From Methanobrevibacter sp. (lineage in GTDB: Archaea > Methanobacteriota > Methanobacteria > Methanobacteriales > Methanobacteriaceae): a stretch of 64,000 bases of DNA. The position numbers and the translations under genes were made by a program. The notes below the pieces were generated by a model. The model was not told the DNA's origin, ran no database searches, and saw only the letters and a program-made list of their open reading frames with translations. Shown piece after piece: positions 37,085 through 47,617 of the stretch. Numbering within the stretch: the first letter of the stretch is position 1; every line of letters begins with the position of its first letter. Location of the stretch: the NCBI RefSeq assembly GCF_015062935.1, contig NZ_SUTM01000007.1, forward strand, positions 49,483-113,482. Reading direction: 5' to 3'.

Positions 37085-37780
37085 CTACTCCTTATCAATG
37101 TCCTCTCTCATAAGTAGTCCAATTAAACCAACTTTTGAAGCTACTTTTAATAATAATCCACATGCTGCCAAGAATAAACTTAATAACCAATATTGAGGTG
37201 CTACAAAGAACAATAGGAAACCTATAATCCATAAACACCATGCTATTCCAGAAACTCCTGCAATACCATCCAGCATCAATACCGGAAGTCCTCTTGCTTT
37301 TTTAGATAATGCATATAATACTATTCCTCCACCGGCTACTGCCCCTCCTGTAAATCCTGTCAGGAAAATACCGTAACCGATCAGTACCAATGCAATGAAA
37401 TTAGGAGCAGTATTGAGTATTTCCATATTCAATGCAAAAGGCTGCGGGAAAAGGGAAGAAGATTTAGGTAGATTTCTTCTTGGATTCTGTTCAATTATAC
37501 GCATTTCTCTTGTAATTAAAATTTCAGATATGGCCAGAGTTTCTGCAAGCTCTACAACCAGACCAGGTAAAATCAATGCTTCCGCAAGGTCGGTTCCGAC
37601 TGCAGAGACAACAAATATCATTGCAAGACCAACTATATCTGTCAGGATAAGAATATGGATTTCTTCTCTTTTCATTGCAATTGCCATAGTTCCGATAAAA
37701 CCAACAATCAGACCTGCGTAGATTGCAGGCAGATACATTGACAGGAATGCACTAGGAACTGCTGTAGGTAAGATAACCAT
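37085..37780 (-). CDS. ehaG: Eha membrane subunit G
   Basis: The 231 residues have about seven helices. An internal segment (about 30-95: [18 protein letters not shown]) resembles NuoK/MrpC-type subunits. The first base of the gene overlaps the stop of ehaF. The name rests on order. Confidence 0.83.
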   Translation of the reverse strand: MVILPTAVPSAFLSMYLPAIYAGLIVGFIGTMAIAMKREEIHILILTDIVGLAMIFVVSAVGTDLAEALILPGLVVELAETLAISEILITREMRIIEQNPRRNLPKSSSLFPQPFALNMEILNTAPNFIALVLIGYGIFLTGFTGGAVAGGGIVLYALSKKARGLPVLMLDGIAGVSGIAWCLWIIGFLLFFVAPQYWLLSLFLAACGLLLKVASKVGLIGLLMREDIDKE

Positions 37781-38373
37781 TAATTATCCCTCCTCAACTG
37801 TTTTGCTCTTGCTTTTTCATCATTGACCTTTACTTCATTTGCTACTTTTGCAGAAGCAGAAATGGCCTTTTTCACATCATCCTTGATTTCTTTTTCGTCA
37901 TTTTTACGGTTCATGGTGTAGTTGATGGATAACCATGAAGCGATTATGAATGACATCATCAAGATACTGGATTCCAATATTGTATCGAAACCCCTAGTGT
38001 AGTATAAAATTTCATCCACAAGTCCTCCAGGGGATGAATAGATTGATGTTCCGAAGTACGGGGAAATAGATGATATAAATTGAGCCAACGGTGACATATA
38101 TCCTGTTATCATACCCAAACTTGCTGCATTGTCAGGATATTGAGGATTGATTACACCCGCCTGGGTTAATACTTCACCGCCCCTGTCATATGGTGCGATG
38201 GCCAATCCCTCATCGATTTGCTCTTGAGGAGCAGGCCTTACATACAGCTGGTCAGGATTCAATGCCATCGGCACAATCAGACCTATAATCAGAATAATTC
38301 CTAAACTGAATGCAAATAAACGAGGCACATTTTTAGGGTCTGCAAGTTTATTCCATAAAACTCCAATCCTCAT
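37780..38373 (-). CDS. ehaF: Eha membrane subunit F
   Basis: The 197 residues have an N-terminal helix, an extracytoplasmic part of about 80 residues ([15 protein letters not shown]), two further helices and a charged Lys/Asp-rich tail. It overlaps ehaE by 4 bp (ATGA). The name rests on order. Confidence 0.83.
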   Translation of the reverse strand: MRIGVLWNKLADPKNVPRLFAFSLGIILIIGLIVPMALNPDQLYVRPAPQEQIDEGLAIAPYDRGGEVLTQAGVINPQYPDNAASLGMITGYMSPLAQFISSISPYFGTSIYSSPGGLVDEILYYTRGFDTILESSILMMSFIIASWLSINYTMNRKNDEKEIKDDVKKAISASAKVANEVKVNDEKARAKQLRRDN

Positions 38374-38630
38374 ACATCTGCCCCCATTTCTTCTAAACGA
38401 ATAATAGCTCTAAATAAGATTAAAGAAATAACAACAGTAGTTGCCAATAATGTTAATAAAGCTAAAACATGATTATAACATAATAAGACTAAACAGACAC
38501 CGATTGATGCCACTTCAGTATTGAATGTCCTTACAATAGGGTCATTAACTCCAGGACCCCATGCAGTAGCGATACTTCCCACAATAGCTAGAAAAATTCC
38601 AAAGTAAAAGAATAATGGAACACTAATCAT
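38370..38630 (-). CDS. ehaE: Eha membrane subunit E
   Basis: The 86 residues have three helices. [20 protein letters not shown] resembles the MrpG-type pattern. The ATG at 38630 lies inside the end of ehaD, preceded by GGTGATTTGC, so translation is coupled. Confidence 0.83.
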   Translation of the reverse strand: MISVPLFFYFGIFLAIVGSIATAWGPGVNDPIVRTFNTEVASIGVCLVLLCYNHVLALLTLLATTVVISLILFRAIIRLEEMGADV

Positions 38631-38892
38631 GCAAATCACCACTTTCTAGCTTTTTCTTTCTAATTTCATTTATTTTAACAATTGCCAAGATAAATACCAA
38701 AGTTGACAGCGGATCAACTAACGCCGCAAACATAGCAACGTCCAGATATTTGAATAAAACGATGACTAAAACGAATCCTGCATCCAGTATTGTAAACATT
38801 ATAACCTTGTCCAAAGGTTTTTTAAGAAATATTATGCCGAATGCACCAATTACCATCAAAGCAATTGCAATTATTGATATGAAAAACTCCAT
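38623..38892 (-). CDS. ehaD: Eha membrane subunit D
   Basis: The 89 residues have three helices ([19 protein letters not shown]). The segment [20 protein letters not shown] resembles the DUF4040/MbhD-type subunits of Mrp-related complexes. GTGAT precedes the ATG. Confidence 0.83.
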   Translation of the reverse strand: MEFFISIIAIALMVIGAFGIIFLKKPLDKVIMFTILDAGFVLVIVLFKYLDVAMFAALVDPLSTLVFILAIVKINEIRKKKLESGDLHD

Positions 38893-38898
38893 CTTGCA

Positions 38899-39147
38899 TC
38901 ACTCCAACAGTATTTCATCATCTAGTCTTTTTAAGGTATATGCAATTGCATTCGCACTGATTGTAGAACAGATAAAGAATGCTGCTGCAACAACAAGAGC
39001 GAACGGAGTATTAATCACCAAAGTAATCAAGGCTGAAACTCCAAATCCAATAACGTTAACATATAATAATCTTTCAGCTCTGTTTCTGGTAATTAAAGCT
39101 CTTAATGCAACGAATATGACTATAACACCAATAATTTCAACGTACAT
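38899..39147 (-). CDS. ehaC: Eha membrane subunit C
   Basis: The 82 residues form three helices starting MYVEIIGVIVIFVALRALIT. The ATG at 39147 follows GAGAGTGGTA; an in-frame ATG at 39165 lacks a binding site. The name rests on order. Confidence 0.82.
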   Translation of the reverse strand: MYVEIIGVIVIFVALRALITRNRAERLLYVNVIGFGVSALITLVINTPFALVVAAAFFICSTISANAIAYTLKRLDDEILLE

Positions 39148-39157
39148 ATTACCACTC

Positions 39158-39649
39158 TCAAGCATGTCTATTGAACTTTTCTGCAATTTTTCCTAAAAGG
39201 ATAGAAGCTCTCTTATGGTCAATTCCCTGAATGGTCAATATTGCAATAACCATACCTACAATAAACATTTCCGGAGTAAATCCAATAAATGAACAGATAA
39301 AAATAATAACAGTTGCAGTTAAGCTTCCAACAGTTCCTGCATAACCCGGATCGGCACACAATCTGTTTCCAATAAATACAAAGAATGCTGCTAAAATTCC
39401 ACCAGGTATTCCTAAAAGTAAATATCCAATAGAAGCTATTAATGTACCGGCAGATGCGTCAGGAGAACAAACAATGTTTCCCTGGAAAAATCCACCAGCA
39501 ATATCTCCCCCTCTTTTTTCAACACTTTCTCCTATAATTCTGGCTCCTCTAACACCAGGTTGCTCGGGAAGTCCGAAATATGTATCTACAATTACAAAAT
39601 TCAACCAACATAGAATTGCGGCAATTATAATTCCAATTACCTCATTCAT
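39158..39649 (-). CDS. ehaB: Eha membrane subunit B
   Basis: The 163 residues start [20 protein letters not shown] and have about four helices. It overlaps ehaA by 8 bp, with GGAGGATATTA before the ATG inside the ehaA end. The name rests on order. Confidence 0.83.
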   Translation of the reverse strand: MNEVIGIIIAAILCWLNFVIVDTYFGLPEQPGVRGARIIGESVEKRGGDIAGGFFQGNIVCSPDASAGTLIASIGYLLLGIPGGILAAFFVFIGNRLCADPGYAGTVGSLTATVIIFICSFIGFTPEMFIVGMVIAILTIQGIDHKRASILLGKIAEKFNRHA

Positions 39650-40031
39650 TAATATCCTCCCCCTCATCTCCAGTTAAAGGCTTTGGAAATACAAAATCAA
39701 ATAAATATTTCACAAACAATGCGGATAAAATCCCGATAATAACAGCCAATACTATTCCATTATACATGAAAGTGAAATTCAATACTAAAAAAATAGATAA
39801 AATTCCTATGGCTATTATTGGAGTCGGATATATTGCACTTACATCAAATGAATACCTGTATGGTTTGCTTGGAAGTAATGGAATTCTTAAAACTAAAGCA
39901 ACTAAAATTGAAACAATAATAGCTACAATATAAGCTAACAAAACATCAAATGAACTAATTGATATATTTGCAAGCCCGTAAACATTACTGTTTAAAGCAA
40001 AAAATAAGGTATTGAACACCAAATCAAACAT
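39642..40031 (-). CDS. ehaA: Eha membrane subunit A, first gene of the operon
   Basis: The 129 residues form three or four helices with the cytoplasmic loop [26 protein letters not shown] precedes the ATG. It opens a run of 22 minus-strand genes ending at 25907, most of which overlap or sit within 15 bp of the next. Confidence 0.85.
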   Translation of the reverse strand: MFDLVFNTLFFALNSNVYGLANISISSFDVLLAYIVAIIVSILVALVLRIPLLPSKPYRYSFDVSAIYPTPIIAIGILSIFLVLNFTFMYNGIVLAVIIGILSALFVKYLFDFVFPKPLTGDEGEDINE

Positions 40032-40074
40032 ATTATTAAGACTCCTCTTAAATAATAAATATACTATATAAAAA

Positions 40075-40082
40075 TATATAAA
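40075..40082 (-). promoter_or_regulatory. Probable TATA box of the eha operon
   Basis: TTTATATA on the minus strand lies about 48 bp before the ehaA ATG. Transcription start would be near 40053, giving a leader of roughly 20 nt with GAGGAG. A second AT-rich run closer to the gene makes the exact box uncertain. Confidence 0.5.
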
Positions 40083-40145
40083 TGTTGTTACTTAAAATTA
40101 TTAATAATAGCTTAAACATTATGTAAGTTTATAAATGGTGGCTTA

Positions 40146-41078
40146 ATGAGAAATAAAAATATTTTAATAACTGGAGGACTTGGATTTATAGGTTCACATA
40201 TTGCAAATGAATTATTGGACGACAATCAAATCGTTATTGTTGATAATTTATCCACAGGCAACCTTAATAACATAAACAATCCAAATCATGAAAATTTAAA
40301 AATTATAAAAGAGGACATTCGCAATGTCGATTTAGACGAAGTGACCTCAGATATTGATTACATTTTCCACCTTGCAGCAATGGCGAGCGTTCCGTTAAGC
40401 ATTGACAAGCCGGTTGAATGCAATGACATAAACCTAAATGCCACCGTAAATCTTTTAAAGTCAGCCGTTGACAACAATGTTAAAAAAATCGTGTTTTCTT
40501 CATCATCATCAGTTTATGGTGAAAACAAAAACATGCCATTAAAGGAAAGCGAACCGTTAATGCCAATGTCACCATATGCTGCATCAAAAGCAAGCTGCGA
40601 ACTGTATTTACGCTCATTTTATGACAGTTATGGCCTAAATTACACAGTACTTAGATATTTCAATGTTTTCGGACCTGGACAGGATAAAAACTCACAGTAT
40701 GCGGCAGTCATACCTAATTTTATAAGTGCTATGCTTGAAGGAAATCAGCCTGAAATTTACGGCGACGGCGAACAGACCCGAGACTTTGTTTTTGTAAAAG
40801 ACATTATCCAAGCTAACATCAATGCGGCAAAGTCAGATTACAATGGAGTAATCAACATCGCTTCAGGTAAAAAATTAAGCATTAACCAGTTATTTGATAT
40901 TGTTAAAAGAACACTTGGCAGTGATTTGGAGCCTAAATATCTTCCTAAAAGAGCAGGTGACATCAAACACTCCCTGGCGGACACTTCAAAAATGGAAAAA
41001 ATCAATTTTGAAATAGATCACAATAACTTTGAAAAACAGCTTGAAGAAACAATAAACTGGTTTAAAACCATTTTATAG
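40146..41078 (+). CDS. NAD-dependent nucleotide-sugar epimerase (GalE-like extended SDR)
   Basis: The 310 residues start with the Rossmann motif NILITGGLGFIGSHIANEL and carry the catalytic YAASK (in SPYAASKASCELYLRSFY) with SSSSSVYGE providing Ser. The block YFNVFGPGQDKNSQYAAVIP and a C-terminal RAGDIKHSLADTSK match UDP-glucose or UDP-GlcNAc 4-epimerases. It should provide galactose-type sugars for wall or glycan synthesis. It diverges from the eha operon and is followed by the CPBP gene 11 bp later. Confidence 0.92.
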   Translation: MRNKNILITGGLGFIGSHIANELLDDNQIVIVDNLSTGNLNNINNPNHENLKIIKEDIRNVDLDEVTSDIDYIFHLAAMASVPLSIDKPVECNDINLNATVNLLKSAVDNNVKKIVFSSSSSVYGENKNMPLKESEPLMPMSPYAASKASCELYLRSFYDSYGLNYTVLRYFNVFGPGQDKNSQYAAVIPNFISAMLEGNQPEIYGDGEQTRDFVFVKDIIQANINAAKSDYNGVINIASGKKLSINQLFDIVKRTLGSDLEPKYLPKRAGDIKHSLADTSKMEKINFEIDHNNFEKQLEETINWFKTIL

Positions 41079-41089
41079 GAATTATCAGC

Positions 41090-41899
41090 ATGGATAAAAG
41101 TGTAACTGATTTTAATGTACGTCTCAGAACAATAAGACTCAGGGAATTAATTGTCGCAATCATAGCTGCAATCATTATTTCAGGACTGATAATGATTCCA
41201 GTTCCAGAACTTTATGAAGATGACAACCTACTTTTTATTGTATTGCTCTCACTGGTGCTGCTTTTCTTCGCATGGTGTTTGAGAGGCACACACGGACTTG
41301 GCCAAAATGTCAGGAACCTGTTTGAAATTAAAACCAGAAATGAAATACTGTACGTATTTGCAGTCAATCTGCTTTTTGCATTTTTATTTACATGTTTGAT
41401 ATCCGGAATTGACTTATTGATGGGATTCTATGACCCATCATGGATTTCAGGATTTGACATTGATACCGTGGACATTACTGCCGGAGCAATACTTTTTGAA
41501 ATTGTCTCATCCGTGATTTTTGCCCCGCTTATGGAAGAGCTGATATTTAGAGGAGTTCTTTTCAACAGACTTAAAATAAGAGTTGGAATACTCCCTGCAA
41601 TGCTAATTTCTTCATTTATTTTTGGTATCGGGCACAGCTACGGTTCAATTACAAGCGCATTCCTATTCGGAATATGCATGTGTATCTTATACATGAAAAC
41701 AGACAATATCCTTGTTCCTATGAGTGTTCACTTTATAAACAATGTTGTTGCTACAGTACTTGAATTCACACAGCTTGATTTGGTAATCGGACAGATGCCC
41801 TGGCTGATACCTGCAACAGTCATTGCACTGATATCAACAGTTCTGCTTGTAAAATATATCGTTCAGGAAACAAGCACACTTAAAAATAGATTCAGTTAA
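41090..41899 (+). CDS. CPBP family intramembrane metalloprotease
   Basis: The 269 residues form about seven or eight helices with the three CPBP motifs: EELIFRGVLFNRL (catalytic Glu pair and Arg), FGIGHSYGS and SVHFINNVVATVLEF. These are Rce1-like membrane endopeptidases; targets in archaea are unknown, with prenylated or surface proteins as candidates. It is close behind the epimerase, likely in one transcript. A second, more divergent member lies at 54028-54729. Confidence 0.9.
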   Translation: MDKSVTDFNVRLRTIRLRELIVAIIAAIIISGLIMIPVPELYEDDNLLFIVLLSLVLLFFAWCLRGTHGLGQNVRNLFEIKTRNEILYVFAVNLLFAFLFTCLISGIDLLMGFYDPSWISGFDIDTVDITAGAILFEIVSSVIFAPLMEELIFRGVLFNRLKIRVGILPAMLISSFIFGIGHSYGSITSAFLFGICMCILYMKTDNILVPMSVHFINNVVATVLEFTQLDLVIGQMPWLIPATVIALISTVLLVKYIVQETSTLKNRFS

Positions 41900-41918
41900 A
41901 AAAATTAAAAAAAAGAGT

Positions 41919-42290
41919 TTAGTGGAATCCGCATCCACTACATGTTTCACATTTTTCTTCTTCCAAAGGATCGTATTGTTTATCTTCCTGCAAGGTTGCT
42001 GAGATAAAATACTGGTCAAATTCATCCTTGTTTTTTAAGATAGGTGAAACACCCTTAAAATCACATTTAATATCTCCTGTACCTCCGATATCAACCATTA
42101 TCGGTTCACCTAATTTGAATCTTTTGAAATACGCTTCAATTTCATTGATTAGAGAACCAGGAACTCTAAAATTAAAAGATAAAATATTATTTTCCTTCAT
42201 TTTTAAACCGACATATTTCTGGTCGATTTCATAGTTCAATCCTAATTGCTTTTTGAAAATAACATTAGTGCCTATATCATTAGATGCCAT
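41919..42290 (-). CDS. Conserved hypothetical protein with C-terminal Cys cluster
   Basis: The 123 residues start MASNDIGTNVIFKKQLGLNY and end with EEEKCETCSGCGFH, where three Cys and a final His could bind a metal. The rest is a soluble alpha/beta domain (IMVDIGGTGDIKCDFKGVSP). I do not recognise a function. GGGGGAAAG lies before the ATG at 42290, which I prefer over an in-frame ATG at 42311. It is convergent with the CPBP gene. Confidence 0.7.
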   Translation of the reverse strand: MASNDIGTNVIFKKQLGLNYEIDQKYVGLKMKENNILSFNFRVPGSLINEIEAYFKRFKLGEPIMVDIGGTGDIKCDFKGVSPILKNKDEFDQYFISATLQEDKQYDPLEEEKCETCSGCGFH

Positions 42291-42426
42291 TATCTTTCCC
42301 CCTTCATTCAATTACATTGAATTATATGTTCGAAGTATATAAAACTTTCCAAAAAAATATCTAAAAAGTACAAACAAAATTTCTAAAAATTCAAAATTTT
42401 ACTGAATAATCTTCAAATTTAACAAG

Positions 42427-42477
42427 GTTTATATAATTTCAAAATCAAAATGTATAATATTATAATATATATTATAA
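42427..42477 (+). promoter_or_regulatory. Promoter and palindromic operator of the XRE-cupin/vor operon
   Basis: GTTTATATAA (42427-42436) is a good TATA box. A perfect 18-bp palindrome TTATAATATATATTATAA (42460-42477) falls where transcription should begin. Since the first gene encodes a DNA-binding regulator, autoregulation is likely. AT-only palindromes occur by chance more often in such DNA. Confidence 0.5.
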
Positions 42478-42512
42478 TAAAAAAAATCAATTAGAAAAAT
42501 AGGTGTTTATTA

Positions 42513-43064
42513 ATGAATGAATACAACAAAGATATTGGAAATAGAATTAGAGAACTACGAGAACTATCAGACATTACAATTAAAGAGATTGCTGATGATT
42601 TGAACATTAAACAAGAAACTTATATCCAATATGAAAACGGAGAAGTAGACATTCCGGCAAGTTTCTTATATGAACTTGCACACATCTTTAAAGTTGATTT
42701 AGGATTATTATTAACTGGTGAAGAAAGCAGAATGAGCATTTTTGATGTTACCCGTGCAGACAAAGGGGTTTCAGTTGACAGAAGAAAAGAATATACTCAT
42801 CAAAACCTATGTTCTAAATTCATTCACAAACAGGCCGAAACCTTCCTTGTAACAGTGGATCCTGAAAAAAATCCTGTGCCTTCACTTAACTCACACCCAG
42901 GTCAAGAATTCAATTATGTATTAGAAGGTTCCCTAAAGATTTATATTCACAATAACGAAATTATCTTGAACGAAGGAGACTGCATCTTCTTCGATTCAGC
43001 ACACAGACACGCTATGGTAGCACTTAACGACAAACCCGCTAAATTTTTAGCAGTAATAATATAA
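42513..43064 (+). CDS. XRE-cupin transcriptional regulator
   Basis: The 183 residues combine an N-terminal helix-turn-helix (about 5-65: [20 protein letters not shown] and [15 protein letters not shown]) with a C-terminal cupin (about 105-183: [37 protein letters not shown]). The cupin probably senses a small molecule. It lies 19 bp before the acyl-CoA ligase, so branched-chain acids or their products are likely effectors. Similar XRE-cupin genes sit beside such ligases in other methanogens. Confidence 0.92.
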   Translation: MNEYNKDIGNRIRELRELSDITIKEIADDLNIKQETYIQYENGEVDIPASFLYELAHIFKVDLGLLLTGEESRMSIFDVTRADKGVSVDRRKEYTHQNLCSKFIHKQAETFLVTVDPEKNPVPSLNSHPGQEFNYVLEGSLKIYIHNNEIILNEGDCIFFDSAHRHAMVALNDKPAKFLAVII

Positions 43065-43083
43065 TACTTATGGAGATAATTAC

Positions 43084-44754
43084 ATGACATCATTAATAGG
43101 AAATTTTGTTAATAGAGTTGACTACAACTCTTATGAAGACTTTTATGAAAACTTCAAGCTAACATATGAAGACGATTACAACTTCGGATTCGATGTGGTA
43201 GACAAATATGCGGAAATCGATCCGGATAAAATAGCTTTAATATGGACTAACGACAATGATGAAAATCATACCTTCACTTTCAAGGACATGAAAGAATATT
43301 CCAATAAAGTGGCTAACTTATTTAAAAGTTTAGGAATTAAAAAGGGCGACGCAGTAATGCTCACCTTAAAAAACAGGTATGAATTCTGGTTCTGTATGGT
43401 TGCACTTCACAAAATCGGTGCAATAGCCATTCCAGGAACACACATGTTAAAACTTCATGATATTGACTTCAGGATAAAAGAAGCTAATGTTAAAATGGTA
43501 GTTTCAGTGGAAGAGGATTCCCTATTGCCGGATTACGAAGCAGCTGAAAAATCATTAGGAATTGAAATACCTAAACTGGCAATTGAAACCGATAGAGAAG
43601 GATGGATTAACTTTAACAAAGCTTTTGAAGAACAAAGTCCTGAATTTGAAAGACCTACAGGAGAAGATGCGACAAATGCTGAAGAGATCTTTTTAATATA
43701 CTTCACTTCAGGAACCAGCGGACTTCCGAAAATGGTTTCACACAAGCATACCTACTCCTTAGGACATATTCCAACAGCAAAATACTGGCATAATGTTATT
43801 GAAGACGGAATTCACCACACTGCTGCAGATACCGGTTGGGGAAAAGCAGTTTGGGGAAACCTTTACGGACAATGGATTGCCGGAACAGGAATATTCATTT
43901 ATGATTACGAAAGGTTTAATGGAATCAAATTGCTTGAAAAGATTATAGAAAATAAGGTGGACACCTTCTGTGCCCCTCCAACAATTTACAGATTCATCAT
44001 TAAAGAAAATATCGAAGGATATGACCTTTCAAACTTAAAATACGTTACAACCGCCGGAGAGCCTTTACCTCCGGAAGTATCCGAAAAGTTCTTTGAACTT
44101 TCAGGACTCAGAATCAAGGAAGGATTCGGTCAAACCGAAACCACACTGTCCATTGGAACATTCATATGGCTGGATGCTAAAGTGGGTTCAATAGGTAAGC
44201 CTTCCCCGTTATTCAATTTAGAGTTATTGGACGAAGACCACAATAAAGTGGAAATCGGTGATGAAGGAGAACTTTGTTTCAAGATGAATGACGGACCTAA
44301 TCCGGGATTGTTCAAGGACTATGTAAACGATGAGGAAAAATACAAAAAGCAAATCCACCACGGATATTACCACTGCGGAGATACCGCATGGGTGGATGAG
44401 GACGGATACGTTCACTTTGTCGGAAGAAACGACGACATCATCAAATCTTCAGGTTACCGTATAGGACCTTATGAAGTAGAAAGTGCAGTATTGTCTCACG
44501 AAGCAGTTTCAAACTGCGCAATTACCGCTTATCCTGATGAAGTAAGAGGCCAAATCGTAAAAGCAACAATCATATTGCAACCTGGCTTTGAACCATCAGA
44601 TTCTTTAACTAAAGACATTCAAAATCATGTTAAAAGAGTTACAGCTCCTTATAAATACCCAAGAATGATTGAATATGTGGATGAAATCCCTGAAACAATC
44701 AGTGGTAAAATAAGAAGAGTTGAAATCAGAGAAAACGATAATAAAAATAGATGA
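43084..44754 (+). CDS. AMP-forming acyl-CoA synthetase (medium/branched-chain acid type)
   Basis: The 556 residues activate a carboxylic acid to its CoA thioester with ATP. The P-loop is YFTSGTSGLPKMVSHKH, the A5 block is EGFGQTETT, and the acylation Lys lies in ETISGKIRRVEIR. The overall pattern matches the acetyl/butyryl-CoA ligase group (ACSM-like). Placement just before vorCBA suggests substrates such as isobutyrate, 2-methylbutyrate or isovalerate, which VOR would then carboxylate reductively. Substrate choice is inferred from context. Confidence 0.9.
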   Translation: MTSLIGNFVNRVDYNSYEDFYENFKLTYEDDYNFGFDVVDKYAEIDPDKIALIWTNDNDENHTFTFKDMKEYSNKVANLFKSLGIKKGDAVMLTLKNRYEFWFCMVALHKIGAIAIPGTHMLKLHDIDFRIKEANVKMVVSVEEDSLLPDYEAAEKSLGIEIPKLAIETDREGWINFNKAFEEQSPEFERPTGEDATNAEEIFLIYFTSGTSGLPKMVSHKHTYSLGHIPTAKYWHNVIEDGIHHTAADTGWGKAVWGNLYGQWIAGTGIFIYDYERFNGIKLLEKIIENKVDTFCAPPTIYRFIIKENIEGYDLSNLKYVTTAGEPLPPEVSEKFFELSGLRIKEGFGQTETTLSIGTFIWLDAKVGSIGKPSPLFNLELLDEDHNKVEIGDEGELCFKMNDGPNPGLFKDYVNDEEKYKKQIHHGYYHCGDTAWVDEDGYVHFVGRNDDIIKSSGYRIGPYEVESAVLSHEAVSNCAITAYPDEVRGQIVKATIILQPGFEPSDSLTKDIQNHVKRVTAPYKYPRMIEYVDEIPETISGKIRRVEIRENDNKNR

Positions 44755-44758
44755 TATA

Positions 44759-45043
44759 ATGACAGAAGAGATATCTTATCCAGTTATCAATAAAGAAATC
44801 TGCAAAGGCTGTATGAGATGTATAGTCGGATGTCCTCAAAATGCAATATTACTATCAGAAGACATGAACAACGCAGGATATCAATTTGCATATTATAGTG
44901 GAAGTGGCTGTACAGGATGTAAAGACTGTTACTTTACCTGTCCTGAGCCATTAGGACTAGAAGTACATCAAGTGAAAAATATTGTTAATGATTCAGTAGC
45001 AAAAATGATTAAGGCTAAAGTAGCTAATCAAGGGGGAAACTAA
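44759..45043 (+). CDS. vorC: 2-oxoisovalerate ferredoxin oxidoreductase, ferredoxin-type subunit
   Basis: The 94 residues carry two cluster motifs, CKGCMRCIVGCP and CTGCKDCYFTCP, the delta subunit that passes electrons between the TPP centre and ferredoxin. The ATG at 44759 lies 4 bp after the ligase stop, with GATGAT before it. Gene order C-B-A is that of M. thermautotrophicus VOR. Confidence 0.92.
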   Translation: MTEEISYPVINKEICKGCMRCIVGCPQNAILLSEDMNNAGYQFAYYSGSGCTGCKDCYFTCPEPLGLEVHQVKNIVNDSVAKMIKAKVANQGGN

Positions 45044-46156
45044 ATGAGCAATCAAATGGTTAAGGGAAATACTGCTGTTATCATTGGTGCAATGTATGCG
45101 GGATGTGACTGCTTCTTCGGATACCCGATTACTCCTGCAAGTGAAATCCTACACGAAGCATCAAAATATTTCCCGATGGTTGGAAGAAACTTTGTACAGG
45201 CTGAAAGTGAAGAAGCATCAATCAACATGGTTTACGGTGCATCAGGAACCGGTCACAGAGTAATGACCGCATCATCAGGACCTGGAATCAGTTTAATGCA
45301 GGAAGGTTTCACATATCTTGCAGGTGCGGAATTGCCTGCAGTTATTGTTGACATCATGAGAGCAGGACCTGGACTTGGAAACATCGGACCTGAACAGGGA
45401 GACTACAATCAAATCGTCAAAGGAGGAGGTCACGGTAACTACAGAAACATCGTCCTTGCTCCAAACAGCGTTCAGGAAATGTGTGACCTGACCATGAAGG
45501 CATTTGAACTTGCAGACAAATGGAGAAACCCTGTTGTAGTATTGGCTGACGGTACATTAGGTCAGATGGCAGAACCTGTTGAATTCCCAAAAGAAGCTAT
45601 TAAACCTGAAATTGACGAATCATGGGCAGTGAGAGGAAATAAAGAGACTATGGAAAACCTCATCACTTCAATTTTCAATGACTTCAATGACCTGGAAGAC
45701 TTCAACTTCAAGCTTCAGGAAAAATATGCAAAAATCGACGCTGAAGAGGTTATTGTCGATGAATATCAAGTCGATGACGCTGACATTGTTCTGATTTCAT
45801 ATGGTATCAGCAGCCGTATTGCAAGATCAGCTGTTGACAAAAGCCGTACAAAAGGCTTGAAAGTTGGACTTTTAAGACCTGTAACATTATCACCGTTCCC
45901 AACCAATAGAATCAAAGAACTGGCTGATAAAGGTGTTGAATTCATATCAGTTGAAATGAGTAACGGACAACTCTTGGCTGATGTTCAGTTTGCTGCATTA
46001 AGAAGGGAAGGAACCCATCTTGTCAACAGAATGGGCGGAAACCTTATTGAACTTAAACATGTATTGGCTAAGATTTATGAAATTGCAGGCTTAGACGAAG
46101 AAATTGATACTTCAAAAAGAAGTGAAGAGAAGGCTAGCCCAAATATAATTGATTAA
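45044..46156 (+). CDS. vorB: 2-oxoisovalerate ferredoxin oxidoreductase, alpha-type subunit
   Basis: The 370 residues are the pyrimidine-domain subunit: [20 protein letters not shown] and [20 protein letters not shown] are typical of KorA/VorB. It starts directly after vorC. The enzyme interconverts branched 2-oxoacids and their acyl-CoA; 2-oxoglutarate oxidoreductase is the main alternative, disfavoured by the fused vorA and the ligase neighbour. Confidence 0.9.
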   Translation: MSNQMVKGNTAVIIGAMYAGCDCFFGYPITPASEILHEASKYFPMVGRNFVQAESEEASINMVYGASGTGHRVMTASSGPGISLMQEGFTYLAGAELPAVIVDIMRAGPGLGNIGPEQGDYNQIVKGGGHGNYRNIVLAPNSVQEMCDLTMKAFELADKWRNPVVVLADGTLGQMAEPVEFPKEAIKPEIDESWAVRGNKETMENLITSIFNDFNDLEDFNFKLQEKYAKIDAEEVIVDEYQVDDADIVLISYGISSRIARSAVDKSRTKGLKVGLLRPVTLSPFPTNRIKELADKGVEFISVEMSNGQLLADVQFAALRREGTHLVNRMGGNLIELKHVLAKIYEIAGLDEEIDTSKRSEEKASPNIID

Positions 46157-46168
46157 GGATGTGGAAAA

Positions 46169-47608
46169 ATGAGTGAACAACAAAATAAAGATTATGAAGA
46201 ACAGGTACGTAGAAATCCACAATCCCTTTTAGAAGAGTATCCTAGAAAAGGAACTAACATTCAATCCACTCACTACTGTGCCGGTTGTGGACACGGTATC
46301 ATACACAAATTGATTGCGGAATGTATGGATGAGCTCGGAATCCAGGAAAGATGTGTGATGATTTCACCGGTAGGATGCTCAGTTTACGCATACTTTTACT
46401 TTAACTGCGGAAACTTCCAGACAGCTCACGGAAGAGCACCTGCAGTAGCTACAGGTATTTCAAGAGCTGAAGACAATGCAATTGTCATGAGCTATCAAGG
46501 AGACGGAGACCTTGCTTCCATCGGTTTGAATGAAACCCTTCAGGCTGCAAATCGTGGAGAAAAGATTGCAGTATTCTTTGTAAACAACACAGTTTACGGA
46601 ATGACCGGAGGACAAATGGCTCCGACCACACTGATCGGTGAAAAAACAGTTACATGTCAAACCGGAAGAGATCCTGACTATGCAGGACACCCTACCCACA
46701 TGTGCGAGTTAATCAACACTCTTAAAGCGCCTGTATTCATTGAAAGGGTATCCCTTGCAAACCCCTTGAAAATCAGGCTTGCAAAATATGCAATCAAACA
46801 GGCATTGACCGTTCAAAAAGAAGGAAAAGGATATTCATTTGTCGAAATATTGTCACCTTGTCCTACAAACTTAAAACAGGACGTCAAACGTGCACAGGAA
46901 TTTATTGAAAATCAGATGGAAAAAGAGTTCCCGGTCAAAAACTTCAGAAACAACCTCTACAAAAAGGACCCTGTCGTCAGACCTGAAAGCGACTTTACAA
47001 CAGAATCCCTTGACAAAATATTCAACGTCAACAGAGGGGAAGGTTCAGGATATGTCGATGAGGACATTGAACCTGTAAGCATCAAGGTTTCAGGATTCGG
47101 TGGTCAGGGAGTTTTAAGTGCCGGTTTAACAATTGCCCAAGCCGCATGTGCTGAAGGAAAACATGTTTCATGGTATCCTAGCTACGGTCCTGAACAGAGA
47201 GGTGGAAAATCCAACTGTTCTGTTGTAATTTCAAACGAAACAATAGGAACTCCCGTAGTTGATGATATTGATATTCTTATTGCTTTAAACAAACCTTCAC
47301 TAGAACAGTTCTCACAGGATGTTAAAGAAGGCGGAACAATACTCTACGATGCACATATCGGAGAGTTTGAAACCGACAGGGACGTTAACGTTATTGCAAT
47401 GCCTTGTGTGGATATTGCAGAGGAACATGGAAACGCAAGAACTGCAAATACTGCACTTCTCGGTGCATTAACTGAATTAAGCACTGTCTTAAAACGTGAA
47501 AGTTATGAAAATGCTATTCGTGAAATGTTTGCATCCAAACCAAAAGTCATTGATGTGAACATTGATGTTTTAGAAGCGGGAGCAGAATGGATTAAAAACA
47601 ATTCATAG
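46169..47608 (+). CDS. vorA: 2-oxoisovalerate ferredoxin oxidoreductase, fused beta-gamma subunit
   Basis: The 479 residues join two domains. Residues about 30-270 bind TPP ([17 protein letters not shown], then [16 protein letters not shown] with the GDGD...N motif). Residues about 305-479 are the gamma domain ([20 protein letters not shown]). The fusion and length match VorA of M. thermautotrophicus. GGATGTGG lies before the ATG. Confidence 0.92.
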   Translation: MSEQQNKDYEEQVRRNPQSLLEEYPRKGTNIQSTHYCAGCGHGIIHKLIAECMDELGIQERCVMISPVGCSVYAYFYFNCGNFQTAHGRAPAVATGISRAEDNAIVMSYQGDGDLASIGLNETLQAANRGEKIAVFFVNNTVYGMTGGQMAPTTLIGEKTVTCQTGRDPDYAGHPTHMCELINTLKAPVFIERVSLANPLKIRLAKYAIKQALTVQKEGKGYSFVEILSPCPTNLKQDVKRAQEFIENQMEKEFPVKNFRNNLYKKDPVVRPESDFTTESLDKIFNVNRGEGSGYVDEDIEPVSIKVSGFGGQGVLSAGLTIAQAACAEGKHVSWYPSYGPEQRGGKSNCSVVISNETIGTPVVDDIDILIALNKPSLEQFSQDVKEGGTILYDAHIGEFETDRDVNVIAMPCVDIAEEHGNARTANTALLGALTELSTVLKRESYENAIREMFASKPKVIDVNIDVLEAGAEWIKNNS

Positions 47609-47617
47609 TGTGATTTA

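Noticed and set aside
25907..40031. The hydrogenase operon as Ehb instead of Eha
   Set aside because: Gene number and order fit Eha: many small membrane subunits, a short NuoH-like J, a DUF1959-type M, then polyferredoxins with six and ten motifs, a HAD-like R and Ftr-II. Ehb has a full-length antiporter subunit, which is absent here.
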